64,000 bases of DNA from Chloroflexota bacterium (GTDB taxonomy: Bacteria > Chloroflexota > Anaerolineae > UBA1429), in NCBI GenBank assembly GCA_012729455.1, contig JAAYDC010000007.1:1-64000 (forward strand). The letters run 5' to 3'. The translations under genes and the position numbers were made by a program. Below are positions 16,751 through 25,377 of the stretch, piece after piece; the stretch's first letter is position 1; each line of letters begins with the position of its first letter. Under the pieces are notes generated by a model. The model searched no databases. It saw nothing but the letters and a program-made list of their open reading frames with translations, and had not been told where the DNA came from.

Positions 16751-16981
16751 TTAGATGATTTCCAGAATGACGCGCTTGTTGCCTCGCGCCGAGCTGGCGA
16801 CACGCAGCACCGAACGCATGGCGTTGGCTACGCGTCCGCGGCGGCCGATCACCCAACCCTTGTCGGCCGGGTCGACACTGAGCTCGAGGACGGTCGCATC
16901 GCTGCCGCGCAGCTGGTTGACCTTGACCGCGTCCGGATGATCGACGAGCCCTTTGGCCATGAATTCAACCAGTTCTCGCAT
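16751..16981 (-). CDS. khpA: KH-domain RNA-binding protein KhpA
   Basis: This is a 76-residue single KH domain: LVDHPDAVKVNQ, LELSVDPADKGWVIGRRGRVANAMRSVLRVA. The GRRGR loop is the RNA-binding GxxG equivalent. KhpA proteins pair with KhpB/Jag and sit behind rpsP in many bacteria, as here (7 bases after rpsP). The terminator at 16701-16734 follows. Confidence 0.93.
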   Translation of the reverse strand: MRELVEFMAKGLVDHPDAVKVNQLRGSDATVLELSVDPADKGWVIGRRGRVANAMRSVLRVASSARGNKRVILEII

Positions 16982-16988
16982 ATCGCTC

Positions 16989-17264
16989 CTAGGCTTTCGG
17001 TGCCGTCTTGGAGGCCAGATGCTTTTCCCAGATACCGTTCGACCTGAGCATGCGCGCTACCGGTTCGCTGGGCTGTGCTCCGGTGCCGAGCCAGTAGAGG
17101 ACACGGTCTTCGGCCATGGTCACAGCCGGTGGGTCGACCTGCGGGTTGTAGGATCCCACGATCTCGAGAAAACGGCCATCGCGGGCGCTGCGCTGGTCTG
17201 CCACGATGATGCGGTAGCTGCGCTGCTTGCGCTGCCCCACCTGGGCTAAACGAATTCTAACCAT
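16989..17264 (-). CDS. rpsP: 30S ribosomal protein S16
   Basis: This is a 91-residue S16: VRIRLAQVGQRKQRSYRIIVADQRSARDGRFLEIVGSYNPQ is the family N-terminus. It lies between ffh and khpA in a classical ffh-rpsP-khpA order; rimM and trmD, which often follow, are not present. Confidence 0.97.
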   Translation of the reverse strand: MVRIRLAQVGQRKQRSYRIIVADQRSARDGRFLEIVGSYNPQVDPPAVTMAEDRVLYWLGTGAQPSEPVARMLRSNGIWEKHLASKTAPKA

Positions 17265-17325
17265 TTCTATTCCTTCTTCGCACGTGAGTACGGTCAGCTA
17301 TTATACATCAAAACCACGAATTAGC

Positions 17326-18648
17326 CTAACGGAACATTGAGAGCAATCCGCGCCCTTTTTTGCCCTGCATCTGCTTCATCATGGTCTGCATATCGTTAAA
17401 CTGACGTAGCAGCTGGTTGACCTGCTGCACACTGGTGCCGCTGCCGCGCGCGATCCTGCGACGGCGGTTTGCGTTGATTACCTTGGGATTGCGGCGTTCT
17501 TCGGGCGTCATCGAATAGACGATCGCCTCGCTGACTTTGATAGCCGCGTCGGTGGCCTCTTCGGGTATCTGCCTGCTCACCTGCTGCATGCCCGGGATCA
17601 TCCCCAGAATATCGCCGAGCGAACCCATCTTGCGCACTGCCTGGAGCTGCTCGATCAGGTCTTCTAGCGTAAAAGACGCCTTGCGGAGCTTTTGCTCCAT
17701 CTTGCGCGCCTGTTCTTCGCTAAACGATTCTTCGGCACGCTCGATCAGAGTCAGCACGTCGCCCATGCCCAGGATGCGCGAGGCCAGCCGGTCGGGGTAA
17801 AATACCTCCATGTCGGAGAGTTTTTCGCCCACGCCCATGAACTTGATTGGTACGCCGGTGACGGCGCGGATCGAGAGCGCCGCGCCACCGCGCGCATCGC
17901 CGTCGACCTTGGTCAGCACCAGTCCCGTCAGGTTGACACGGCGATGGAATTCCTCAGCCACCGCCACGGCTTCCTGGCCGGTCATGGCATCCACAATCAG
18001 GAGCGTCTCCTGCGGGTGCACGGCGGCCTTGATTGCCTCGAGCTCCTGCATCATGCGGTCGTCGAGCTGCAAGCGGCCGGCGGTATCCAGCAAGACCACC
18101 GAATAGGCCTCGCGGCGGGCGCGCTTGACGGCATTCTCGGCGATCTGGGCGGGTGCGACCTGGTCGCCATCGGAATGGACGGGGATGTCAATCTGCCTGC
18201 CGAGGGTTTCCAGCTGGGTGATAGCTGCCGGCCGGTAGATATCGGCCGCTACTAGCAACGGCCGTTGGCCCGCCTTGCGCAGGTGCAGCGCCAGTTTGGC
18301 GGCCATGGTGGTCTTGCCGGTGCCCTGCAGGCCGACCAGCATAATCACCGCCGGCGGATGCCCCGAGAGGTCCAGGCGTACCGCTTTGCCCAGGGTGTTG
18401 ACAAGCTCGTCGTTGACGATCTTGATCACCATCTGGGCCGGCGTCAGCGACGCCATCACATCCGAACCGATCGAGCGCTCGCGCACCCGCGCGGTGAAAT
18501 CTTTGACGACCTTGTAGTTCACGTCGGCTTCGAGCAGCGCTAGGCGCACCTCGCGCATCGCCTCGGTGACGTCAGCCTCTGTCAGACGGCCCTTGCTGGA
18601 GAGTTTATGAAATACGGCTTGCAGTTTGTCGGAAAGTGACTCGAACAT
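17326..18648 (-). CDS. ffh: Signal recognition particle protein Ffh
   Basis: The 440-residue SRP GTPase targets nascent membrane proteins. In order are the N domain, the G domain (GLQGTGKTTMAAKLA G1, DTAGRLQLDD G3, TKVDGDARGGAA G4) and the Met-rich M domain from about residue 300, ending QMQGKKGRGLLSMFR. It is first gene of the rpsP-khpA operon, with 61 bases to rpsP. Confidence 0.97.
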   Translation of the reverse strand: MFESLSDKLQAVFHKLSSKGRLTEADVTEAMREVRLALLEADVNYKVVKDFTARVRERSIGSDVMASLTPAQMVIKIVNDELVNTLGKAVRLDLSGHPPAVIMLVGLQGTGKTTMAAKLALHLRKAGQRPLLVAADIYRPAAITQLETLGRQIDIPVHSDGDQVAPAQIAENAVKRARREAYSVVLLDTAGRLQLDDRMMQELEAIKAAVHPQETLLIVDAMTGQEAVAVAEEFHRRVNLTGLVLTKVDGDARGGAALSIRAVTGVPIKFMGVGEKLSDMEVFYPDRLASRILGMGDVLTLIERAEESFSEEQARKMEQKLRKASFTLEDLIEQLQAVRKMGSLGDILGMIPGMQQVSRQIPEEATDAAIKVSEAIVYSMTPEERRNPKVINANRRRRIARGSGTSVQQVNQLLRQFNDMQTMMKQMQGKKGRGLLSMFR

Positions 18649-18691
18649 GCTATCCTTGTCGGGGACAACGATCCCTGTGGTACATTGGTTA

Positions 18692-19915
18692 CTATGACGA
18701 GGTCAGCTGAGAGACGCGCGGCACACAGGTGTGAATAAACAACTCATGGAAGACGTTTAGTTCGGGCTCATCTTCGGGCACGAGCGTGACGCCCAGCTTC
18801 CAGGTGACGCTGCCCTGTACCAGCTGCATGGTGGGGCGCCACTCGCGTGGGATGGTAATGGCAAAGGGATAGGCCTGCGGCTCCAACCCGCGATAGTTGA
18901 TCGAGTTCATTAGGTTGACTTCGCCTTCCAGCCAATAATAGGTGGTGCCTTCGCCGCCGGGCACGCGCTGCCCGCGAAAAACGCCTTTGGCGGCATCCCA
19001 TTCGACCACATACACCCGCCGGTTATCGCCTTCGGGCGTGTTTTCAATGCGCAGGAGCACCATACGCAGCTCTTCGGCAAAAAAGTTCACCAGCGGCCGT
19101 ACACTCACCTGGCCCTGCACCACCTCGCCTTCGGCATAGACGGCGCGTGGCAGCGTGAGACTCAGCTGCGCCAGCGGGGAAGTGGCCACTTCGCTGTATT
19201 CGGCTTCCGGCGTCAACGCCACCGGCTGCGATTCAACCAGCAGATCAAAGTTGGTTTCGAGCGGATCCTCGTTTTCTAACAGCAGACTGGCGTGCAGAGA
19301 CCATTTGACGATGCACAAATATCCGTGATGCGACGGTATCCCGCTGGCAGGCAGCGGTACCTCAAACGCAAAGCCCTGTACCGACCCGCGGCGCAGCTCG
19401 CCCGGCGGTACCACGTCGACCTGCTGCTGGTAGAGCTGCTCGCTGGAACGCTCCAGCTTGGCGCCTTCATCTGCGTCGGCTGCCGGCGCGTGCGAGAAGT
19501 ATCCCTGGCACAGGAGTGTGATACGCCCGCCCTTGCTGCGCAGGGGCATATGACTCTGCAGGAGCACCTGGCCAGAGACGGTGTCGCCCAGCATATAGCG
19601 GCTGTGGGGTTGGTCGAGCAGGATCTCGAGCCTACCGGTGCCCGCGCTGGAGCCCACAAAGCGTTCCAGCAGGCTGCCGATCAACCAGCCGAGGATGATT
19701 CCCAAAAGAAACCCCGTGACGGCGCCCACCAGCAAACCGAGAAATCCATGGCGCATAAACCCGAGGTATCCGCCCGCCAACATGATGATCACCGCTGCAG
19801 TAACGGTACCGAGCAGGACCTGCACTCTGGCCGTGGCTGGCATTGCTCTGAAAACCGGGATGCGGTCGATAATCTTGTTTAGTTGGATAGTGGGCGGGGC
19901 GGACTTTTTTGCCAT
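18692..19915 (-). CDS. Membrane protein with arrestin-like beta domains, function unknown
   Basis: The 407-residue protein has two hydrophobic segments, about residues 33-53 and 57-83 (Gly-rich, FLGLLVGAVTGFLLGIILGWLIG). A large beta-rich cytoplasmic or exported part follows: LLDQPHSRYMLGDTVSGQVLLQS, RGGRI-like KGGRITLLCQGYF, and AVYAEGEVVQGQVSVRP, which repeat the pattern of arrestin-N/arrestin-C folds (GD-V-G-V). The fold call is inference. The ATG at 19915 follows AGGAGAG and the promoter at 19967-19994. It stands alone between ffh and tRNA-Pro. Confidence 0.7.
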   Translation of the reverse strand: MAKKSAPPTIQLNKIIDRIPVFRAMPATARVQVLLGTVTAAVIIMLAGGYLGFMRHGFLGLLVGAVTGFLLGIILGWLIGSLLERFVGSSAGTGRLEILLDQPHSRYMLGDTVSGQVLLQSHMPLRSKGGRITLLCQGYFSHAPAADADEGAKLERSSEQLYQQQVDVVPPGELRRGSVQGFAFEVPLPASGIPSHHGYLCIVKWSLHASLLLENEDPLETNFDLLVESQPVALTPEAEYSEVATSPLAQLSLTLPRAVYAEGEVVQGQVSVRPLVNFFAEELRMVLLRIENTPEGDNRRVYVVEWDAAKGVFRGQRVPGGEGTTYYWLEGEVNLMNSINYRGLEPQAYPFAITIPREWRPTMQLVQGSVTWKLGVTLVPEDEPELNVFHELFIHTCVPRVSQLTSS

Positions 19916-19966
19916 CGCGCTCTCCTGTTGTGTGTGCCGTTCGGCGGCAGATGCCCGCCACGATCC

Positions 19967-19994
19967 ATTATAGCGCTGCAAGAGCACGAGGCAA
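19967..19994 (-). promoter_or_regulatory. Promoter of the arrestin-like membrane protein
   Basis: On the minus strand TTGCCT (19989-19994), 16 bases, TATAAT (19967-19972). Confidence 0.6.
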
Positions 19995-20016
19995 ACCTCC
20001 CCAGCCGGGGGTGCAT

Positions 20017-20045
20017 TTGCACAGGCTCTCCAACGGTGCTATCAT
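20017..20045 (+). promoter_or_regulatory. Promoter of tRNA-Pro
   Basis: TTGCAC (20017-20022), 17 bases, TATCAT (20040-20045), ending 9 bases before the tRNA. Confidence 0.65.
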
Positions 20046-20054
20046 CTATGTGTC

Positions 20055-20128
20055 CGGGGCGTAGCGCAGCCAGGTAGCGCACTTGAATGGGGTTCAAGTG
20101 GCCGGACGTTCAAATCGTCTCGCCCCGA
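20055..20128 (+). tRNA. tRNA-Pro (anticodon GGG)
   Basis: A 74-base cloverleaf: acceptor CGGGGCG/CGCCCCG, anticodon stem CTTGA/TCAAG with loop ATGGGGT (anticodon GGG, reads CCC and CCU) and discriminator A. CCA is not encoded. Own promoter upstream and terminator downstream. Confidence 0.96.
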
Positions 20129-20132
20129 CACA

Positions 20133-20160
20133 CGCCAGCCCAAAAGGGCTGGCGTTTTGT
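20133..20160 (+). terminator. Terminator of tRNA-Pro
   Basis: A 9-bp perfect stem (CGCCAGCCC, loop AAAA, GGGCTGGCG) followed by TTTTGTTT. Confidence 0.92.
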
Positions 20161-20171
20161 TTACCCTCGCG

Positions 20172-20200
20172 TTGACGTTCCCTTTTGAGCGTGTTAATGT
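20172..20200 (+). promoter_or_regulatory. Promoter of the epimerase-GH2 pair
   Basis: TTGACG (20172-20177), 17 bases, TAATGT (20195-20200), about 27 bases before the ATG at 20227. AAGGAG follows as ribosome binding site. Confidence 0.6.
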
Positions 20201-20226
20201 GCCCGCATAGTTCAAGGAGCACAAGC

Positions 20227-21204
20227 ATGCATATCGTAGTGATCGGTGCCAGCGGGCACGTTGGTTCGTACCTTGTGCCGCGTCTGGTGCGGCTGGGGCA
20301 TCGTGTGACGGCCGTCAGCCGCGGTAAGCGGCAGCCGTATCATCGTGACGGTGCCTGGGAGCAGGTGTGGAGCGTCACGCTCGACCGTACCGTGCTCGAC
20401 GAGGCCGGCACCTTTGGCAGTGAAATCGCCGCGTTGGCACCTGATGTGGTTATCGACCTGATCTGCTTTACGCGCGCGAGCGCCGAACAGCTCGTGAAAG
20501 CACTGCAGGGCAGCTGTGAGCATCTGCTGGTGTGCGGCACGATCTGGATCCATGGCTGCTCGCGCGAGGTGCCCACCCGTGAGGAAGATGCACGCGATCC
20601 CTTTGGCGATTATGGCGTCAACAAGCTGGCGATGGAAGAGTACCTGCTGCGCCAGTCCAGCATCGGCGGAGTGCCCGCCACGGTAATCCATCCGGGGCAC
20701 ATTGTGGGGCCGGGCTGGATCCCGCTCAATCCGCAGGGCCATTTTAACCCGCGGGTATTCACCCAGATTGCCGCCGGAGAGGAACTGGTGTTGCCCAACT
20801 GGGGGCTAGAGACGGTTCATCATGTGCATGCCGACGACGTAGCCGGCTTGTTCGAGGCCGCCCTGGTGCAGCGCGCTGCCAGCTTTCATCAGGCGTTCCA
20901 CGCTGTTTCGCCGGCCGCCCTGACGCTGCGCGGCTATGCTGAGGCCATGTACAGCTGGTTCGGACAGCCCGCCAATCTGAGGTACGCGCCCTTTGAAGCG
21001 TTCCGTGCCGAAGTGACCGCCGACGAAGCGGAAGCCACCTACGATCACATTGCACACAGCCCCAACTGCAGCATGGTCAAGGCCGAGCGCCTGCTCGGGT
21101 TCCGCCCGTGCTACAGCTCGCTCGAGGCGGTCCGTGAGGCCGTCACATGGTTGATCGCACATGGCCAGGTAAGTCTGCCCAACCCATCAGCACAAGGAAA
21201 GTGA
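20227..21204 (+). CDS. NAD-dependent epimerase/dehydratase family protein
   Basis: The 325-residue extended SDR protein starts MHIVVIGASGHVGSYLVPRLVRLGHRVTAVSRG, the GxxGxxG dinucleotide fold. The active-site region YGVNKLAMEEYL contains the YxxxK pair, and HVHADDVAGLFEAAL is typical of sugar-nucleotide epimerases. A GT-like IWIHG replaces the usual catalytic Ser/Thr strand. Upstream in-frame codons lack homology, so the ATG at 20227 behind AAGGAG is used. The GH2 gene follows after one base, suggesting a joint role in carbohydrate use. Confidence 0.85.
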   Translation: MHIVVIGASGHVGSYLVPRLVRLGHRVTAVSRGKRQPYHRDGAWEQVWSVTLDRTVLDEAGTFGSEIAALAPDVVIDLICFTRASAEQLVKALQGSCEHLLVCGTIWIHGCSREVPTREEDARDPFGDYGVNKLAMEEYLLRQSSIGGVPATVIHPGHIVGPGWIPLNPQGHFNPRVFTQIAAGEELVLPNWGLETVHHVHADDVAGLFEAALVQRAASFHQAFHAVSPAALTLRGYAEAMYSWFGQPANLRYAPFEAFRAEVTADEAEATYDHIAHSPNCSMVKAERLLGFRPCYSSLEAVREAVTWLIAHGQVSLPNPSAQGK

Positions 21205-21205
21205 C

Positions 21206-23182
21206 ATGCAAATCGATCTCACCAAGCACGCCTGGACTCTGCAGGGCTGGTTGCCCAACACCTGGGCATGGACAGCCACCCAAAGTGCGGCCGATCTGCG
21301 CCGCTACCAGTGCACTCCCGAGGTGTCGGCTGTAGTACCTGGTTCGGTGCAGGATGACCTGCTGGCTGCCGGCTTGCTGCCCGATTGGCACGTGGCACAA
21401 AACAGCCTGCAATGCGAATGGGTCGAGCATCGCCACTGGGAATACGCCACAAAAGTCGAGTTGCCGGCCGATTGGTCCGGAAAAAAGGCGATCCTGCACG
21501 CCGAGGGGCTGGATTACGCCGGTTATGTGTTGGTGGATGGCGCCGAGGTTGCCCAATTCAGCGGCAGCCACCATCCCCACGAGTTTGACATGACCAGCGC
21601 CCTGGCAGATGGCGGGGTGCATAGACTGTCGATCATCTTTACTGAGGCGCCGCACGAGCAGCCACAGATCGGCTATACCTCGCGCTCGCGTTATTTCAAG
21701 TCGCGCTTTAATTATGGCTGGGATTGGTGCGTGCGGCTGGTGCCGCTGGGCATCTGGGACAAGTTATGGCTGCTGGCTGAGGGCGATGTGCGCCTGAATG
21801 CCTGTCTGCCGCAAACTGACTATTGCACCGCCCAAGGGGTCGGCTCGCTCAGCCTGCGCATGCAGGTTACCAGCCAGCTGGCACAGACCCTGACCTGCCG
21901 GGTGACGTTGAGCAGGGATGGCGAGACGGTCCACACCCAGGCTTACCCTTGCGCTTATGGCGTCGGCCTGAACGAGACGACTCTGCCGGTCAGCACAGAG
22001 CTGGCGGTCGAGCCCTGGTGGCCGGTTGGCATGGGTGCCCAACCGCTCTACGAGCTGGCGGTGGCGCTGGAAGATGCCTCCGGCGCGGTGCTAGATACCT
22101 GGCAGGGGCGGGTAGGCTTCCGCTCTATCCATTGGGAGCCCTGTGAGGGTGCCCCGGCTAACGCCGAGCCGTGGATTTGTGTCGTTAACGATGTGCCGCT
22201 CTTTTTGCAGGGCGCCAACTGGGTGCCGATCCGCATGACCTATGGCAGTGTGACGGACGACATGTATCCGCCCCTTCTGGATACTTACGCCGACTTGGGC
22301 TTTAACCTGCTGCGCGTCTGGGGCGGCGGTATCCTCGAAAAGCGGGCCTTTTTCGAAGGCTGTGACGAGCGCGGCCTCCTGGTATGGCAGGAATTCCCGC
22401 TTTCATCCAGCGGTATCGAGAATGTGCCGCCAGATGATGCCGAGGCCATGAAAAGCCTCGCCGAGATCGTGCGCTCCTATATCTGGCGGCGTGGTGCGCA
22501 CCCCTCGCTGCTGTGCTGGTGCGGTGGAAATGAGCTGTTTTATGATAAAGACCTCACCAAGCCCAAACCGGTGGATGCCAACCATCCCTGCATTGCCCTC
22601 ATGGCGGGCCTGAGCGCCGAGCTGGCGCCGAAAACACGCTTTTTGCCGTCTTCGCCTTCCGGGCCGGCGATGTGGTTCGATGCCTCTCTCGCCGGGCAAG
22701 GCTTGCACCACGATGTGCACGGCCCTTGGGCGGTGCCGCACGACATGGACGAGTGGCGCGCCTATTGGGACGCGCAGGATGCCCTGTTCGTCTCAGAGGT
22801 GGGTGTGCCAGCTTGTTCGCCGGCGGCGATGCTGATCAAGTACTCGGGTGGGATGGACCCCTGGCCGCCTACCGAGGATAACCCTTACTGGCTGTATCGC
22901 GCGCCCTGGTGGATCGAGTGGGAGCAGCTGCGCGGGCGCTACGGCTTTAGCCTCGAGGTGCCCGAACTGGAGCGCTTTGTGGAGGCTTCGCAGGAGGTGC
23001 AAGCCGAGGCACTCTCCTACCTGGTGGCAAGCTGCAAGGCGCGTTTTCCGCGCTGCGGCGGGGTGATGCTCTGGCACGGGCATGACATCTTCCCGTGTCC
23101 ATCCAACAACTCGGTGATCGATTTTGACGGTGTGCCCAAGCCGGCCGCTTTGGCACTGCGCAAAATTTTCAAGGGAGAGTGA
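21206..23182 (+). CDS. Glycoside hydrolase family 2 protein, beta-mannosidase-like
   Basis: The 658-residue protein has the GH2 domain order: jelly-roll (residues about 1-180, with VPGSVQDDLLAAGLLPD and YATKVELPADWSGKKAILHAEGLDYAGYVLVDG), an Ig-like domain, then a TIM barrel with NLLRVWGGGILEKRAFFEGCDERGLLVWQEFP. WCGGNEL near residue 442 holds the acid/base Glu and SEVGVPA near 530 the nucleophile, both intact. RVWGGG and FPLSSS point to mannosidases. It lacks the C-terminal extra domains of full-length enzymes (800-900 residues). No signal peptide, so it should act on imported oligosaccharides. Confidence 0.9.
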   Translation: MQIDLTKHAWTLQGWLPNTWAWTATQSAADLRRYQCTPEVSAVVPGSVQDDLLAAGLLPDWHVAQNSLQCEWVEHRHWEYATKVELPADWSGKKAILHAEGLDYAGYVLVDGAEVAQFSGSHHPHEFDMTSALADGGVHRLSIIFTEAPHEQPQIGYTSRSRYFKSRFNYGWDWCVRLVPLGIWDKLWLLAEGDVRLNACLPQTDYCTAQGVGSLSLRMQVTSQLAQTLTCRVTLSRDGETVHTQAYPCAYGVGLNETTLPVSTELAVEPWWPVGMGAQPLYELAVALEDASGAVLDTWQGRVGFRSIHWEPCEGAPANAEPWICVVNDVPLFLQGANWVPIRMTYGSVTDDMYPPLLDTYADLGFNLLRVWGGGILEKRAFFEGCDERGLLVWQEFPLSSSGIENVPPDDAEAMKSLAEIVRSYIWRRGAHPSLLCWCGGNELFYDKDLTKPKPVDANHPCIALMAGLSAELAPKTRFLPSSPSGPAMWFDASLAGQGLHHDVHGPWAVPHDMDEWRAYWDAQDALFVSEVGVPACSPAAMLIKYSGGMDPWPPTEDNPYWLYRAPWWIEWEQLRGRYGFSLEVPELERFVEASQEVQAEALSYLVASCKARFPRCGGVMLWHGHDIFPCPSNNSVIDFDGVPKPAALALRKIFKGE

Positions 23183-23188
23183 TAAAGA

Positions 23189-23216
23189 CGCCGCGGGGGA
23201 ATATTCCCCCGCGGCG
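23189..23216. terminator. Bidirectional terminator, 28-base perfect palindrome
   Basis: CGCCGCGGGGGAAT is followed directly by its exact reverse complement. It lies between the convergent GH2 and dehydrogenase genes. The T runs on either side are poor (CTTTGT on plus, CTTTAT on minus), so it may work as a strong stem with weak tail. Confidence 0.7.
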
Positions 23217-23224
23217 ACCTTTGT

Positions 23225-24301
23225 CTATGCCCAGGGCTGCGTCTCGGTGGTAACCGGCGCGCCCGTGCTGAGGGCTTGCTCGATCATTAGGTCGAGGTAG
23301 CGATCTTGGCAGGCTTGTTCCAGCGGGTAGGGCTCGTCCTTGCCAGTGCGCACATAGTTGCCCATTTTGTCGAGTACGGTGGCGATGGCAATCTCTTCGT
23401 CTGTGAGCACCCCCGGCACGAACGGGTTGCGATAGTACCATGTGCCGTTGCCCGAATATCCCTTCAGGTAGTTGCCCTCCAGGTTACCCTCAGCGCCGGC
23501 TACCTCGCGCTGCAGCGCAAAACGCTGCGAGGTGCAGAAATCCTGCAGGTAACTGACCTGCAGATCAGTCAGCTCGCCGCGTTCACCGCGCAGCAAAAGG
23601 CGTTGGGCGCGTACCCACGAGAAATACTGATCACCGGTAAAATCATAGATCCCGAGCTTGTCGCCGAAATCGAGCCAGGCGATCACCTGCGAGGATACGG
23701 TACGCTGCTCGGTTGTCGGCGGGCCGTCGCGCCCGGGTCCGCCGATCAGAGGCGCGTCGTGGCACATGGCGGTGATGCGGGCGTTCTCATAGCCGACCCC
23801 CAAAAAGTGGCGAATCAATGACATGCCGTGATAACCGTGGCATACCGAGACCTGCGCCTCATCCACTGTACCCAACAGCCCGCTGGTAACTACTGCCAGG
23901 CGTGCCGCATGGTGCGGCTGGTAGATGTATTGTTCAGCCACCTGAATGCGCGCCCCCGCCCTGGCCAGCGCTGCCAGCTTTATCAGGCGCTCCAGATCGG
24001 GCGCCGGCGGCGTCTCGGAGAGCACCGCGATGCCCTTGGCCGCCAGCTCCTCAATCAGTTCTGGGTTTGGTTCCCAGGCCACGCAGGTAACGATGAACTC
24101 GGGCTGCGCCGCGCGATAGAGCTCATCCAGGCTGGCATAGACGGGTACCTGCCAGCGTGCGCGCATGGCCTCGGCTTTGGCCGGGTTGCGCATCACCATA
24201 CCATCCAGCACAAACCGATCAGGCAGGGCTCGCGCAATCCGCAGGTAGAACTCGGCGCGCCATCCGCCGCCGATGATGCCGAAATGGATCGCTTTGCTCA
24301 T
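23225..24301 (-). CDS. Gfo/Idh/MocA-family oxidoreductase
   Basis: The 358-residue NAD(P)-dependent sugar or polyol dehydrogenase. The N-terminal Rossmann segment HFGIIGGGWRAEFYLRIARALPDRFVLDGMVMRNPAKAE is followed by AKGIAVLSETPPAPDLERLIKLAALARAGARIQVAEQY. ETPP replaces the common EKPLA, so the Lys used as catalytic or binding residue in many members is missing; the substrate-side QY and the later HGYHG region remain. It is third gene of the enolase-superfamily operon, 9 bases behind its paralogue. Confidence 0.85.
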   Translation of the reverse strand: MSKAIHFGIIGGGWRAEFYLRIARALPDRFVLDGMVMRNPAKAEAMRARWQVPVYASLDELYRAAQPEFIVTCVAWEPNPELIEELAAKGIAVLSETPPAPDLERLIKLAALARAGARIQVAEQYIYQPHHAARLAVVTSGLLGTVDEAQVSVCHGYHGMSLIRHFLGVGYENARITAMCHDAPLIGGPGRDGPPTTEQRTVSSQVIAWLDFGDKLGIYDFTGDQYFSWVRAQRLLLRGERGELTDLQVSYLQDFCTSQRFALQREVAGAEGNLEGNYLKGYSGNGTWYYRNPFVPGVLTDEEIAIATVLDKMGNYVRTGKDEPYPLEQACQDRYLDLMIEQALSTGAPVTTETQPWA

Positions 24302-24310
24302 GGTACACTC

Positions 24311-25372
24311 CTATAGCTTGCGGCCATCGCGCCCACCGCCCGAGCCGCTGTAGGGCTTGCCGGGCTGCCAGTCGTTAGGGGCAGGTGGTGTAAAGGTCTC
24401 TAAAGGCAGCAGTACCTGGCAGTGGTGTTCGGCTGCCAGATAGGCGGCTTCGACCAGCTCCAGCGCTCGCAGCGAGCTCTCGGCGATGCTGTAATCCAGC
24501 TTGCCGCTCTCGGCCTGCTCGATTATGCCCTCGAGGTGACGCTGATGGGCACCCTCCGCATAGGGCTGCGGCACGATCTCGCTGCCGTTAGGATGCTGGG
24601 CGTTGGTCAGCAGGTAGCAGTTCTCATAGGCATAGAACTCGATCGTCCCGCGAGTGCCTATCAGCCGAAAGATAAAGTCCTTGCCGGGGCGCATGATGTG
24701 CACATCGTCGCCGGTCTGCATCACCATGCGCACGCCTGCATGGGTCTCGACCATAGTGACAGCAGTGGTCTCGACCTGCATGCTGTCGCGGTAGGTGCGC
24801 ATGGTATCGTCGATGGCGCACATCACCCACTTGGCCGGATCATCCGGCACCAGGTTCACGAACAGGTTCAGCCAATGGATGCCGGCATTCATGATGTCCC
24901 AGCGGTGGCATTCCATCTCGACCAGTTCAAGAGTACCGATCTCACCGCCACGCACGCGCGCGATGATCTCTTCGACATGCTTTTGTTTCAACATACCGTG
25001 CGGTACGGCCATGGGGATGCCGGCAGCCTTGACGGCTTCCAGGATCTCGCGCCCGGCGACATAGGTATCGCCCAAAGGCTTTTCGCACAGGATGCCCACC
25101 AGCGGCAGCTTTAACGCTTCCAGCACCACTTCGCGATGGGTGGGTGGAAAGGTCGAGACGCATACCACGTCGGTAGGGCATGCACGGAAAAGCTCGTTAT
25201 GGTTGGCAAACAGCTCTATCTCGGGATGCAGCGCATGCAGCTCACCGCGTACATCGGCCTTTAGATCGGCCATGGCTTTGAGCTCAAAGCGCGGAGAAGC
25301 GCTCAGGGCGCTCATGCTCAGGCGGCCGCCCATCCCGCCGCCGATCACACTGCCGGTATAGACGCGCATCAT
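24311..25372 (-). CDS. Gfo/Idh/MocA-family oxidoreductase
   Basis: The 353-residue paralogue of the neighbouring dehydrogenase, but with the canonical motif: GSVIGGGMGGRLSMSALSA for NAD(P), CVSTFPPTHREVVLEAL, and GILCEKPLGD (EKP). The middle part HRWDIMNAGIHWLNLFVNL holds the DxxxH-type active-site pattern. Start at ATG 25372 behind TAGGAGG, with 5 bases to the upstream gene. A dehydrogenase pair next to an acid-sugar dehydratase suggests oxidation of a sugar to a lactone or keto form. Confidence 0.88.
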   Translation of the reverse strand: MMRVYTGSVIGGGMGGRLSMSALSASPRFELKAMADLKADVRGELHALHPEIELFANHNELFRACPTDVVCVSTFPPTHREVVLEALKLPLVGILCEKPLGDTYVAGREILEAVKAAGIPMAVPHGMLKQKHVEEIIARVRGGEIGTLELVEMECHRWDIMNAGIHWLNLFVNLVPDDPAKWVMCAIDDTMRTYRDSMQVETTAVTMVETHAGVRMVMQTGDDVHIMRPGKDFIFRLIGTRGTIEFYAYENCYLLTNAQHPNGSEIVPQPYAEGAHQRHLEGIIEQAESGKLDYSIAESSLRALELVEAAYLAAEHHCQVLLPLETFTPPAPNDWQPGKPYSGSGGGRDGRKL

Positions 25373-25377
25373 GCCTC

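Noticed and set aside
16653-16856. N-terminal extension of dprA by 68 codons
   Set aside because: It would run through the khpA terminator and the khpA 3' end; dprA homology begins at the ATG at 16652.
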